In this document: positions 1 through 11,100 of the stretch, piece after piece
Layout: each line of letters opens with the position of its first letter
Numbering within the stretch: the first letter of the stretch is position 1
From: Euclidia mi
Taxonomy: Eukaryota; Arthropoda; Insecta; Lepidoptera; Erebidae
Length of the DNA stretch: 64,000 bases
Assembly (NCBI GenBank): GCA_944739405.2
Contig: OX123193.2
Coordinates: 11,850,331-11,914,330 of the forward strand
Reading direction: 5' to 3'
Notes under the pieces: generated by a model
Databases searched by the model: none
Told to the model about the DNA's origin: nothing
Seen by the model: only the letters and a program-made list of their open reading frames with translations
Made by a program: the position numbers and the translations under genes

Positions 1-82
1 TAGGGAATAAGTATCAAAATCGTACAGCAACTGTTTAGCTTGACTTGGTGCCGTGTGTACATACATACTATTTATTTCTCAA

Positions 83-289
83 CTAATCGACGCCAGCGGC
101 TTCGCACGCACATATTTTCTTATTTCTCGTTTTGCCCGATCCCGTGGGAATTTCGAGAAATCCCGTCTTGGTGCACCCCTACGGTTCCCAAGAAACAGAC
201 ATGCTAAATTTCAGCTTCATGCGCCGAGTAGTTTCGGCTGTAGCTTGTCTGTCAGTCAGTCAGTAACGCAAGGATTTTATATATAGAGA
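83..289 (-). mobile_element. Non-autonomous Helitron, older subfamily
   Basis: Short Helitron-like element of 207 bp read on the minus strand. It starts A|TCTCTATATATAAAA and ends TTAG|T, close to the Helitron rule of A|TC...CTRR|T; the first base of the 3' signal is changed. Next to the 5' end is the block with repeated GACT units that all copies in the window share. Near the 3' end it reads GGCTTCGCACGC (plus strand) where the younger copies read CAGCTACGCCTGC, so it belongs to a different subfamily. It has no coding capacity. I do not see a clear 3' hairpin, so the Helitron call rests on termini and A/T insertion sites. Confidence 0.7.
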
Positions 290-503
290 TTTACGAAGTA
301 GTTAAAACTTAACTCGGTACCTACATTTAAGAAATGTATTTATAAAAGCATTAATTAAATCCATGGTAAATTCTTCAAAACCGCAAATGAATATAAGAAT
401 ATTACATAACTATATGCAAAATACTGGGAGATTATTCATAATCTGGCAACTTTTCACACACATAGACGCGCGTGTCCGTACAGTGCCAGTCGCCAAAGGT
501 CAC

Positions 504-875
504 CAGTGGCGGCGCTAGACCACATGTGGACGTCGGCGACATCAAGTTCGCGAGGCCCTTTAAATCGATGGCGAGGCCCCGTTTACTTCGTAGTAAAAAA
601 AAACCGTTAAAATAAAGTGAGCCAAATTATAAAATAATGTATGAATAAATAAATGGCCACCCAACACAGACCTTGTCACGCACGTGTTCGAAAATAATAG
701 AAGTCATTATCATCTGCTTAGCTTTTTCCCGAATTGTTCGGTGTCGGCCTGGATGATTGGCGAAACGAAATTAAGTACGAGTATGTAAGTAAGTTGTAAA
801 ACATTTTTGCGAGGCCCCCTCAGGCGCGAGGCCGTCGGCGGTCGCCGACGTCGCCGACGCCTAGCGCCGCCACTG
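504..875. mobile_element. hAT-type MITE with perfect ends
   Basis: A 372-bp non-autonomous DNA transposon. Both ends are the 15-bp perfect inverted repeat CAGTGGCGGCGCTAG. It is flanked by an exact 8-bp target duplication AAGGTCAC at 496-503 and 876-883. An 8-bp duplication with CAGNGGCGG ends is the hAT superfamily signature. Subterminal GTCGGCGAC and GCGAGGCCC motifs occur near both ends. There is no coding capacity, so it would need a hAT transposase supplied in trans. The intact ends and duplication suggest a fairly young insertion. Confidence 0.9.
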
Positions 876-883
876 AAGGTCAC

Positions 884-2075
884 GCACACATAGCTGTCAA
901 CGTGCCACGCTTAGTTGGACGAATACGCTACATCTGATTCTTGTTAATAAATCTATGGGTTTTTCGTAGTCCACATGTTCCTGTGTTCGCTGGAGACATT
1001 ATATATCGTACATTTTTTGCATAGAGATGCATTTCTATGCACTATTTGGCTTTCACGAAAGATTTCAATATGAATCGTAATAATATGTTCGGTAGACAAA
1101 AGGATTAAGTCAGATTTAAACGCAGTGACCGAAATGTGAGTGTAAAACAAAGCTACCTTCTCATTCAAGGCATATTAATTATTTATTAATAAACGCTCAC
1201 TTTAACACTGAAGAGAAGAAATCATGGTCTAGGAAGATAACCATCACGTTTCGGTGGCGGCACTGAAAATCAGTACTGTGATTGGAACTATGGCGTCCAT
1301 AGCAGTGTTTGCTGAGTGTCAGCCCGAATTGAGGCACGCGGTGTATAATGCTCATGTGGTTATTATTGTTTAAGTTAATTGTATTTTCAAAAGTAAACTA
1401 ATAATTATAAATTGTTCAGTCTTTGGTGTAGATAGGTACACGTGGCGAGTCACGTGGTGACACGTATCACATAAATGTCAACTAACTCAACTCCGTTTGT
1501 GACAGTTGACAAGACATGCCAAGTGTCATTATGGCAACAAGTTGCCAAATAGAGTCTTAGTCTTTTGAGTTAGTGTATTCGTTGGTGTATATTGACTTCG
1601 CCACAATGTGATTTTAGTGTGGTTCTTTTTTGTTATTTAGAATAAGTAAAATTAAGAAGTACTTTGCAGCGTGCTTGCAATAAAGATATATTTTCTTTCA
1701 TGGTAAAGAAACCCGCGTATCTCAGGATTTTCAGAATGTTCTACAATATGTGTGGATTTCGTTAACCAACACTTAAGCAGTGTGGTGGTGTGCAGCCTGA
1801 CCTAGCCCTAGTTATATAGACCGCACTGTTTTTAGACTTGGGCATTAACCAGGCTAAAAACAGGCTTTCTGAAAACATTAAGAAGCGTTTTCACCGGGTA
1901 TGATCCCAACTTTAGCTTTTGTGTCCTCCGACCGTCAGTAACTGCTGGAAAGCTGGTTACAAACTTTTCCTTTAGGTATTAGTCTATCGAATTATTAATA
2001 TTAAACTTCACGCTGGTCAACGGTGAGCAGTTTACGAAGCTTCATAGTAAAAACCAACTGCTTGGGACACGTCTC
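884..2075. other. No recognisable feature
   Basis: Unique-looking AT-rich sequence. I see no gene or repeat. A 16-bp palindrome TGGCAACAAGTTGCCA lies at 1532-1547; its halves resemble RFX-type half sites in the reverse order, which may be chance. Confidence 0.4.
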
Positions 2076-2079
2076 TATG

Positions 2080-2260
2080 TGGTGTCAGATCAAGAATGCG
2101 AAGTGTCACTACACCATTTCATACCGCGGTCGTCGCAATAGTCAACTTATGACCATACACAAAGCCAATATCATCTTTGGTGAAACGGAAAAATTGGCAT
2201 CGAACTCTATGCCAACCCGTCTGGCCAACGTGGTATAACGGCAGGCCAAAACCTCCAGAT
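2080..2260 (+). repeat. Degenerate copy of short repeat family D
   Basis: Weak but collinear match to the ~220-bp family that is intact at 16793-17021, 24312-24530 and 29374-29616. Shared landmarks in order are the GTGTCACTACACC block, a decayed version of the GGGTGTCGTAAGAG block, and the CCAACCCGTCTGGCCAACGT block. The 3' GATGAT tail is reduced. It is clearly older than the other copies. Confidence 0.5.
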
Positions 2261-2534
2261 GACTCATATCATAATGCTACTGAGACGCAAATTAAGATAC
2301 GTCTATGTCCAGCAAAGGATGGCGAAAGGAAGTGTGGTGATTGTGATACGAATTTTCCATGACAACCTTACTGTGACGGCCTTGAGAAATGTTCTTTTAC
2401 AGCCCGCTTCGAGCCTACAATCAATAGAGGAAGGAAACACGTGTAGGCAGGGAGTTTCTTATAAACGTGATACTTGCGGTGAATGGAGGGCTGGGGCACC
2501 AAAATTCGTCTACTTAGCTGTGTTATATGACCTA

Positions 2535-2751
2535 CTAGTCGACGCCAGCGGCTTCGCACGCACATATTTTCGAATTTCCCGTTTTGCCCGATCCCGTGGG
2601 AATTTCGGGAAATCCCGAAATTAGTCTTAGTGCACCCCTATAGTCTCCAAGGAACATACATGCCAAATTTCAACTTCCTGCGCCCAATAGTTTCGGCTGT
2701 AGCATGTCGGTCAGTCAGTCAGTAACGCAAGGATTTTATATATTAAGAAGA
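2535..2751 (-). mobile_element. Non-autonomous Helitron, older subfamily
   Basis: Same subfamily as 83-289 (GGCTTCGCACGC near the 3' end on the plus strand). On the minus strand it ends GACTAG|T, an intact CTRR signal. The 5' start carries three extra bases before TCTTAATATATAAAA but still follows an A. It is non-coding. Confidence 0.7.
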
Positions 2752-3290
2752 TATGCTCCTTCCCATCGATTCGTATTGCTTAGGACGCAAAGTGAAAGAG
2801 CTATATTAATTTACAAATACGATCCTGACCATACCAAGACCAAAACACAATGACACTATTGCGTTCCCTACTATCGACTAGCGAGTGGTATAGAATAGAC
2901 TAAAATAGAAGTTTGAAGTTCTTTGTAACCGGACTAATCCAAAATACCAAACACTTTTTAAATGACATTATACTCTACTACACAACTCCAAGGTCCATTC
3001 TTCGGCTAAAGCAATTCCGGTGGAACGTAAAAGTGAACGATATAATTTCTGGTAAGTACTTCTTCATTACCTTTTTTGTTCCTAGCAGTTGCGCAGAATT
3101 CACTGATAAAGACTTGCTCTTCCTTTGTGCTCATACTAGCACTTCTATAGAGGCATAATGTTTCACGTAGCGAAGTTTAAGAGAGAACGAACACCGACAT
3201 ACGGTCTTGTTAAGACCCAGGCCGGCATTACAGACTTTACTGCGGTACCTCTAGCATGCAAAAGGTAAGTTACAAGTTTTAATAAAATTT
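2752..3290. other. No recognisable feature
   Basis: AT-rich, unique-looking sequence in which I see neither a gene nor a known repeat. Confidence 0.4.
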
Positions 3291-3344
3291 TCATCTGTCA
3301 ATATGTACGTTGAAGTGATCCGAGGTAGTGTCCGGCCGGGTACA

Positions 3345-3520
3345 TATTAATGAGAGCAGGTAGCGGCGGGTGGCGCGGGGGGTGTGTGGTAGGAGAGGGG
3401 GTGGCGTTGGGGAGGTGCTCTCGCGATGGTTGTTATGGCAACGCGACGCGGCCTCGGGCGCGGTATTACAATGAAGGCTGCGATACTTGCGGATCACAGA
3501 GCGTGGCATCGTCGCAGCTC
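3345..3520. promoter_or_regulatory. G-rich / CpG-rich block with X-box-like site
   Basis: A sharply G-rich block (runs of GGGG and GGTGG) passing into CpG-rich sequence. At 3429-3442 it contains GTTGTTATGGCAAC, one half-site short of the ideal RFX X-box GTTGCCATGGCAAC. It stands out from the AT-rich surroundings and is not part of any repeat seen here. A promoter or enhancer role is inference only. Confidence 0.25.
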
Positions 3521-3799
3521 AGCGTTTATTATTTATTTATTTCATGATATTCTAGACATAGACAGTAGAAATTTCACCATGAGATGTAATGAAAACCTAA
3601 TTGCATTGCAATGACGTGCATTGACAATAGATACCATAAGGAAATTTTTTATAGTAATTTTTGGCTTAGAAAAAAGTCAATTCTACTCTACTTTAGCACT
3701 TTGGCAGCCAGTAAATAGGTACTTTACTTCTGAATATATTCAAAAAGCAATCACAAAAATCCTACTACAGAAGAAACTAAAGTAAATGTAACAAAGAAA

Positions 3800-3965
3800 G
3801 TGTGTTGAGCTGCGACGAGGCGCGTCACGCGGTCGCCACCCCTATCTGGAGTCGCGCGTGTTACTCGCGGGGTAGGCAGGGGGTGGGTGGCGACGTGCCA
3901 CGACAAAAAACCAGCGCTGACCCGAGTCCAGCCGCCATAAAGAGCCGGCGAGCGTAATAAGTAGA
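3800..3965. other. CpG-rich block
   Basis: CpG-rich sequence just upstream of the tandem array at 4021-4365. An open frame of about 100 codons crosses it on the minus strand, but the product resembles nothing I know and long open frames are expected in GC-rich DNA. Confidence 0.25.
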
Positions 3966-4020
3966 GGGGCGAGTGTGCGACGCCGAAGGACGACGACGAA
4001 TATACTTTCTTTTTGAGAAA

Positions 4021-4365
4021 AGTATGTATGTATAGTGTAGAATGCTTAATGTTCAAGACGAGAATGAATATAGGTTTTTGAAGGGATTTAGTATGTATGT
4101 AGAAAGTTTGGAATGCTTAATGTGCAGGACGAGGACGAATTTTTGAAGGATTTAGTTACTGTCTAAAGAGTGTACAATGCTTAATGTTCAGGACGAGGTT
4201 GCATATAGTAATTTTGGAGAGATTTCCTAACTATGTAGAAAGTGTAGAATGCTTAGTGTTTAGGGAGAGGATAAATATACATAGATTTTTTAAGGAATTA
4301 AGAAAGTATGTGTTGTAGAATTTTCAGTAGAATGTTAATGTTCAGGATACTGGTGAATAGAATTG
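4021..4365 (+). repeat. Degenerate ~70-85 bp tandem repeat, five units
   Basis: Five successive diverged units, each carrying a form of GTAGAATGCTTAATGTTCAG followed by GACGAGG/GAATA and a T-rich half with GGATTTAG. The landmark AATG(C)TTA(A/G)TGT recurs near 4040, 4115, 4170, 4250 and 4333. Spacing drifts between about 60 and 85 bp through indels. I do not recognise it as a published satellite. Confidence 0.75.
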
Positions 4366-4832
4366 GGTTTGTATAATGTGTTGGATTGTTTTTCAGTGAC
4401 TGAGATTGTCAGCTGAAGTGAGCAGGGGATTGTATTCAGTGGTGAGAAGACTATGAATGTAGATTTCAAATATTCTCAATCATAAATGGTGCTGTGAACT
4501 GACTTGTGAGGTCAGGAAGCTTTGTTTGGGATAAACAATTATATCATATAAAAGTACTGAAAGTAGTAAAATTGTCCTTTCGGTAAAAATACTTCAGGAT
4601 ACCTCGGCGTCGAAAAAAGGCGTTGACTTATCAATTCCTGTGTCAAATTTCTATTTCTTCGTACCTATGTTTATGATGATGCCATAATTAATAGTAAGCA
4701 AGAAGAATGCTAATCAAATTATAGATTTTTCGGCGATTAACTTAGCGATCAACCAAACACCAAATATACCTATTAGCAAATTATTCTATAGGTAAGCATC
4801 TAAATTCAATATCTTCACCTAAAACTTTTCCC

Positions 4833-5063
4833 TTATTTAGTCACGAGCCTCGAAAACAAGTCGGCAGTATACGTGGCGCTCAAGGCCGAATGTGTCGCCC
4901 CACTAGTAATAAGCTCCCCCTTTGCTTGCCTTGCTTTCTGTCGCAAATGGTGCTCAAAGGAACGCACGTTCGCGCGCTCTAATTTCGAGACGACCATTTG
5001 ACTCGAAATGACTCGGCCCCGACTATTGATTCGATATTGCTTGTTATCGGGATCGAGTCTCAC
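4833..5063 (-). other. Short open frame, uncertain coding
   Basis: A 76-codon ATG-initiated open frame on the minus strand. The product is hydrophilic and rich in Arg, Ser and Lys; I recognise no domain, signal peptide or membrane segment. Its start abuts the bZIP-site cluster at 5066-5129, so on the minus strand the cluster would lie immediately upstream. That arrangement is suggestive, but the length is within chance expectation and no splice structure is evident. Confidence 0.12.
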
Positions 5064-5065
5064 TG

Positions 5066-5129
5066 TTACGTCACTGGCGTCATTGTGATCACTTACGTGA
5101 CACGTTACGTGACGATGATTGTTGCGTAA
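5066..5129. promoter_or_regulatory. Cluster of bZIP / CRE-like sites
   Basis: Within 64 bp there are TTACGTCA (5066-5073), GGCGTCAT (about 5077), TTACGTGA (5093-5100), TTACGTGA (5105-5112) and TTGCGTAA (5122-5129). These match the CREB/ATF, PAR-bZIP and C/EBP class of sites. Several TTACGTNA-type octamers this close are not expected by chance. A TCAGT initiator-like motif lies at 5157-5161. Function is inferred from motif density alone. Confidence 0.45.
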
Positions 5130-5161
5130 TGTTTGTCAGGGCGGCCGAGTGAGGCTTCAGT

Positions 5162-6318
5162 GACTACGACGCGGCTACGTTATGAGTATATACAGTACTA
5201 GCTTTTGTCTTTGACTTCATTCGCGCGTACTCATCGCACATAAATTTTCTGCCTAGAAATTTAGAAATCCTAATATGAGGTTCAAAGCTTTGCCTTGGTA
5301 GGCTTTGGTTGCAAGTACCCTCTAAGCTCGCTTAATATGTTTTCGAGAGTACTGGAGGTCCGAGCGACACAAAGCGTATGTAGGTGGACTTAATGCCTAA
5401 GGCAATTTCTTTGTCTGATTTTGAAGAAGCTTCAGCTTCGTATTATAAGTGCTGATATTTCTGAACCAAAATCGGGTTCCAATATCTATACTACATATGT
5501 CAACGAGCCCTGATTCATACGCGCTCTACCGAAGCCGGGTAGATTACGTCCCTTATATTAAACATTTGACAGCTTAGAGGTACAGTCGAACAACTTCCCG
5601 CTAGACCACCATAAGGGCGGGAATCGCTCAGCAAGACATCGTCGCTTCCAGTGCTATTTTACACGCACATTGACACTCGTATACAAAACCAGTTGCTAGT
5701 GTGCCTCGACTCTATGAGCGAGCCGAGGGATTGCTTTTCAAACTGGTCCAGCGCCGACTTGTTTGATTGTAACATTCTATTACGCTGTTGCAAGATGTTC
5801 TGTTACTCCATTTCCATATAAAAAACAGCATTGGGCTGCATCTCGTTGTAGTATATCGACTTAACACAGTATTGACAGAATACCGCCGATAGATAAACTT
5901 GTGACAAACCACAGTAGTCTATCAGACAATGGACGAAGTAACTGAGAAAGTACATATTTACTTACTAGCCGCCTTGAAACCACAGGCAACCACATATAAT
6001 TGCAATCGGTAGCGACGCACATAGAGACAAGCTTGTTAGTGAAATCAATAAGTCGTGACGACTTTGTAGGATCATTTATAATAACATGATACGCATCTCT
6101 ATATTAAAAAAAATGTATCATCGAAATATTTGTACACACATAACATCCAAAATACTGCACCAAATTGGATGAATCTTTGTTTTATGTATTCTGTATTGTC
6201 AGGCGAAGGTTTTTATGTAATAATAAATAAAAAAGGACAAGCAAAAAAATAAGGCGGTACGGAGTTCGCCGAGTCAAGTAGTAATGTATAATTAATAATG
6301 TATTAGTATTAATTTGTA
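5162..6318. other. No recognisable feature
   Basis: Mixed-composition, unique-looking DNA. I found no repeat, RNA gene or convincing exon. Confidence 0.4.
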
Positions 6319-6324
6319 GCGCTC

Positions 6325-6550
6325 ATAGCGGGACTTGACTTGCCATTTGTGACAGATCGGCAAAGTTAAGCAACGCTTGCACAGGTCGCCACTTGGATGG
6401 GTGACCGCGTGTGGCATTTACATCTGGACGCTACCGTGCTTCAGGGGGCACGTAAAGCTGTCGGTACCGGTTCTTGTCTAAGGATAAGGATCGTTAGGCC
6501 ATCGGAGGCCTTAAGGCGGTCTGAAAACTCCGACACCAGAGTTCACACAC
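6325..6550 (+). mobile_element. 5S rRNA-derived SINE (F family)
   Basis: The head is a decayed 5S rRNA copy: the box A region AAGTTAAGCAACG and the box C region CTTGGATGGGTGACCG are both plain and in order, matching the internal promoter of 5S genes. It is followed by a body with GCACGTAAAGCTGTCGGTA and a GTTAGGCCATCGGAGGCC block ending near CTCCGACACCAGAG. The body core is related to the core of the tRNA-headed SINE at 11101-11486. This is a pol III retroposon and not a 5S gene: the 5S start is lost and the part after box C is non-5S. A second copy is at 24010-24225. Confidence 0.75.
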
Positions 6551-6552
6551 TC

Positions 6553-8219
6553 ACACGAAAACGAAAAGAAAGAAAAGTAAGCAAATAAAAAAGCAAGAAT
6601 TGAATTACGTAATTTCTCTAACCTACATGCTTCTGAATGAAATATACTTAGTTCCAATACACAATAGTTGCACCGTTAAAAAATAATAATGTCATATAGT
6701 CACTTGTAAACGCTGCATGTGAATGTATTGGTCACTGAAGTAAACATATGTTTTTTCACCGCTCTTTAACTTCATTCACAAAAAGATTATAAGTGCGGGA
6801 CGTTTTCAGCGCAGTGCAGGTGTTTGTAGATACAAATAAACTAGGTCTTCCGCTTACTATCAGGTGGTATCAGAATTATATAGCTGCTACATATTAAAAT
6901 TAGGGAAAATATTTCTCACATTGTGCATTACTGTGTCTGTGATCTTCCTGCAATACACCGTGCAGCAATAGAAACCCATAGGGCAATCGTGCTTGCGTAT
7001 AGTTGTGACATCGCTTAGTACCGTGAGAAGACATGAGTAAAATATGATATGAAACAGTTTATTACCGTAACAAACTTAGATAAAACACACGGTATACCTA
7101 ATTTTCACAGTGTGTCACTATGATTCTTTCTGTAAAGAAATTTTAATATATCTTCAGAAAATGATGTAAATGGTCAGATTTGTATCCATTTATTATTTCT
7201 TGTTATCTCCTTTATCCTTGTAATAATGGATTTCCTACTATCTCGCGCTAGGACAACACCAATTCCTGTCGCTATTGGCAAAGAATAAAGCCTAGCAATC
7301 CAGCGATGATGAAACTGACTACAGCTCCCTGGGCTGACCTCATTTGATTTGAGGTTCACTTACTAAGCGTGTTCTCAGCTTCAAAGTCTCAAGCGTGACG
7401 ATAGCATATCAAACGTATGTACCTAACACAATGCGATTAATTCAGTGAATCACAAGACAGATGTACTGCGTCTTTATTTTTCCCCCTTTGAGTGTGTTAC
7501 TAATATTAGAGAAGATCCAAAAAAGAATCGAAGAATCCAAAGAGGAAGAAATAGCGAAACGCTACAGTCACAAAGACCTGTAAAGAGATGAATGGACGGG
7601 ACGACTCGGTGTCCGACGAGGCGTCAAAAAAATTTTGCGCTGGAACACCATAAAATATACAAAAGTGAATTTCCCGTTTCAACCGGACCGGACGAAACTC
7701 AGCGGCCAAAACGCCCAATAAGCAGCTCTCGTCACCTCACAAACAATAAAGAAACAGAAAAGTCATATTTACTATTTCAACACTACACGCTGCCTTCGTA
7801 AAATCTTTAAGAAAAATATCAGTGCTCTCTACATTCTTACTCAAATCTAAACTTTTATCAACATAGTAACTAACAAAGGATTTCCCAGAACCGAACGCCT
7901 GGCGCTAGAATGTGCCCAGAAGCAGCATCGTTATAATTGTTTACGTAACTTTGATAAACGATTACGTACATAATATTGTTATGATGTAACTACTGACTGA
8001 GTAATGTGAAATACGGGTTACATCTCGAGTGGACGGGATCCATATTACGTCAATTTGACGAGCAGTATTGCAAGGACGAAAGAGGAAAACACCGTAGTGA
8101 CACGGATGAAATAAGGATAATATTGTGAGATTATTGAGGTACCTACCTACCAATGTATGGAACTTGTATTAGTTGGTAGGTACTACGAAACTTTGGTGAG
8201 CCTGGACACGGTAATATAA
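6553..8219. other. No recognisable feature
   Basis: Unique-looking sequence. Open frames on both strands near 7500-7800 overlap each other and match nothing I know. Confidence 0.4.
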
Positions 8220-8434
8220 TCTTAATATATAAAATCCTTGCGTTACTTACTGACTGACAGACACGCTACAGCCGCAACTATTGGGCGCAGGAAGCTGAAA
8301 TTTGGCATTTATGTTCCTTGGGAACCATAGGGGTGCACTAAGAAGGAATTTCCCGAAATTCCCACGGGATCGGCCAAACGGCCAAAACGGGTAATTAAAG
8401 AAAAATTGCAGGCGTGGCTGCTGGCGTCCTCTAG
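8220..8434 (+). mobile_element. Non-autonomous Helitron
   Basis: 215-bp copy read on the plus strand: A|TCTTAATATATAAAATCC at the start and CCTCTAG|T at the end, so both Helitron termini and the A/T insertion site are intact. It has scattered substitutions relative to the 207-bp copies. Non-coding. Confidence 0.85.
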
Positions 8435-9891
8435 TAGATTATATTACTGTGGTCTGGATGAGTGTTTGTTACTTCACACAAGAAGTTCAGTATTACGGAT
8501 TCATATCAAATGTTTGCAGCAAATTAAGTCATAAATCAAAATCAATGCCGGGTACCAGTCAACATACCTACATATGGACTATGTTTCATTTCAAGACACA
8601 TAAGCGGCTGGCGTATTAGACTACGATACATAAAAAAACGCCCAAGCTCTTTCTGGACAGCAATTGACCCGTTAAGAAATCTGGATCCGCATAACAACAG
8701 GAAAATGTATTATTTAAAAATGTCCAACCCGAGCCAATGAAAGAACGACAATGCTACTACAATTTATCCTCCTCAGAACACTTTAAACATACAGAGCAAT
8801 TTTGTAGCCATCGCCTTTTATCGGGCATGCTTCCAAGTTTCGATTTATTATCCATGCTACACTTATTCGTAGCCAATACTCCATCAAAATTCAAATTTAA
8901 AGTGAACAATACAAGCAGTCTGTATCTCTTTACATAATAAACATGAACGCAAATTAATACTTCAATTTATTACGCAGCTCTATCAATTAAATTTGAATAT
9001 AGATCGTATCTCTTGCGTTCAAATTTGATGGAAAACATACGAGCGTGGTGCACAACCAATCCATGTTTACCTGTTACATCCGTCGACACATTACGCTCCA
9101 GTGCGCGGAAGCCTTTATCCCTCATAAACACATATAATTTGAGTACTTTAACAACAATCTAACACAGACATCATTGGCCCAATAGAGAAGGCCATTAACG
9201 AAGTTGCAAACCGAGCTCAACAGGTGGCGCTATTCGTTTCAATATCTACAAAACTTTCCGACGCAACTCAATAAATCGACCAGTCCCACTTGAACTCTAG
9301 ATCTGCCATTTATATCCCAAATTTTAAACGTTAAAAGGAAGGGTAGCGGCTCGTTTTAAACTGGACATTCTTTGCCCTGTTGTTATTATCATTGCCCTTT
9401 ATGTTTCGTTCCAATTTGAACTTTATCGTAGTGAATTAGAAGTTATTTTGTTGTGTGATAATGGACAGTTGTTGTATTCAGCAGTTTAGCGATACGTTTT
9501 GTGTTGAAAACGTTTTATAGACATGTTAGTGGTCGTTGAGATCAGCTGTTCTTGAGATGGTTGTTTTCTTTGTTGTGCTCTATATTTTTATGTATCAGTT
9601 GCGCTTTTCGCTGCAGATGTAATTGTACTTATAGTAATGACTATAGTGCATCGGATTAGTGCCACGTTTGCATTTCTACGGTATCTCAAAGATCAAAGAA
9701 CCGAACCGTAGATAATATAGTCTGGCAAAAGATCACCAAACTAAGTAGGCAAAAGCAATGTGAGGACAACATTTTGACACAGTTGTTAAAACTTAAATAT
9801 GGCAAATCGTATGCTTATTTTACAACAAGCTCTCACACACAAGAAGAGAAAGGAAGCTAAAGTTCTTTAAAATATATATATTTTTTTTAAT
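8435..9891. other. Repeat-poor sequence
   Basis: No repeats that I recognise. The 8950-9470 portion has runs such as TTTATATC, ATAAATCG and TTTATGTTTCG that look like the AT-rich factor sites of conserved non-coding DNA, but this cannot be tested from one sequence. Confidence 0.3.
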
Positions 9892-10121
9892 TTATAGACT
9901 CTCGCCTGTATCCCTGAAGGATAGGCAGAGGTGTAACATTACACCCACATATCATAGGTTTTTAGGTCCCACGTAATAGGGGGCGAGCTTATTGCCGTTA
10001 CCGGGCACATTACCAGACTCCGTGCTGCTACTGAGAATTCTGAAAAACTCAGTAACACTTTTGCCCGACCCGGGACCTCCGATCAGCAGTCGCATACGCT
10101 ATCCACGGGACCACGGAGGCA
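9892..10121 (-). mobile_element. tRNA-derived SINE B, B box deleted
   Basis: On the minus strand it runs from the tRNA-like head GCCTCCGTGGTCC(C)GTGGAT, through a body that includes CCCCCTATTACGTGGGACC, to the tail CTGCCTATCC...GAGTCTATAAA. Other copies carry a GGTTCGATTCC B box between two CCGGG runs. Here about 13 bp have been lost between repeated CCCGGGA blocks, removing the B box completely. This copy therefore lacks the usual pol III internal promoter. Confidence 0.85.
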
Positions 10122-10151
10122 GTTTAAAATATAGAGCACAAATATAACCTA

Positions 10152-10342
10152 CTAGAGGACGCCAGCAGCTACGCCTGCATTTTTTTTTAATTTACCCGTT
10201 TTGGCCGATCCCGAAATCCCTTCTTAGTGCACCCCTACGGTTCCCAAGGAACATACATGCTAAATTTCTTCCTGCACCCAATAGTTGCGGCCGCAGCGTG
10301 TCTGTCAGTCAGTCAGTAACGCAAGGATTTTATATATTAAGA
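10152..10342 (-). mobile_element. Non-autonomous Helitron
   Basis: 191-bp copy with A|TCTTAATATATAAA at the 5' end and CCTCTAG|T at the 3' end. It is about 16 bp shorter than the common 207-bp form because part of the GGGAATTTCGGG block is missing. It lies 30 bp beyond the SINE at 9892-10121. Confidence 0.85.
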
Positions 10343-10386
10343 TTAGATCCATCCATAAGGAGACTGACTTAGGAAGTACACATGTC

Positions 10387-10420
10387 ATCAAAAACCGCAA
10401 CTCAAGGTGCGGTTTTTGAT
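10387..10420 (+). other. Perfect 13-bp hairpin
   Basis: Arms ATCAAAAACCGCA (10387-10399) and TGCGGTTTTTGAT (10408-10420) around an 8-nt loop. It is not inside any recognised repeat and its origin is unknown. It looks like a bacterial terminator, but nothing else here is bacterial. Confidence 0.5.
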
Positions 10421-11100
10421 AGAGCAATAACATATTTTATATGACAACAGAATCTCTTCATTCATGGACTTCTCGTCCAATCTGATTCTAGCCAGAACAA
10501 TTCCTTTACGCAATACGCAGACCTCGTGTGTATATTATTAAATACCTATACATACTGCCTAATATACTAAAAACCAAAGTTTCCAGCGCCAACATCTCGG
10601 CTGATAAAAATTCGGTAGAACAAATCAGTACCGTCTAAAATGGTAAAAAATCGTAAAAATGACAAATTGATTTCTACGAAACCGTAAACGTACGACGTGG
10701 GTGTTTTTCCAATAGTATTTTTTGGCGGCATGACGCCCGCGTATCTTGTGTGCCCACACTATAGAGCCTATTCAAGTGGACTTGTGCAAAAAGTTTAGAC
10801 GCGTCGCGACCGTCGGGTCACAGGCATCTAGCGTCCGGCGTCAGACCTGGTCTACTCATGTCATTCGTAAATCCGTGTACCTATAGGTAATGATAAAGCA
10901 AGATTTATTTTGGACCAGACGTAGGCACCGATTGGCGTCATGTCTGCACGTCGACAAACAAAAAATAACAGTTAAAAAGTAAGCATGGCTCACCACGTGG
11001 CAAGTGAAATAAGCGATAATGTAAAATTATGCGCTTTTTCTTAGTCTATTTGTATCTCTGAATGAAATGTATTGGAAAGTATGATACTTAATACATTGGA

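Noticed and set aside
1330..1352. GAGGCACGCGGTG resembles the 5' part of miR-124.
   Set aside because: Only about 12 bases match, the remainder differs and no complementary arm lies within 100 bp on either side, so it cannot fold as the precursor.
6345..6415. Possible 5S rRNA gene.
   Set aside because: The 5' start is lost, similarity ends after box C, and the same truncated 5S plus body appears at 24010-24225.
10387..10420. Rho-independent terminator.
   Set aside because: The hairpin and T-run look is bacterial, but all surrounding features are those of an insect nuclear genome.
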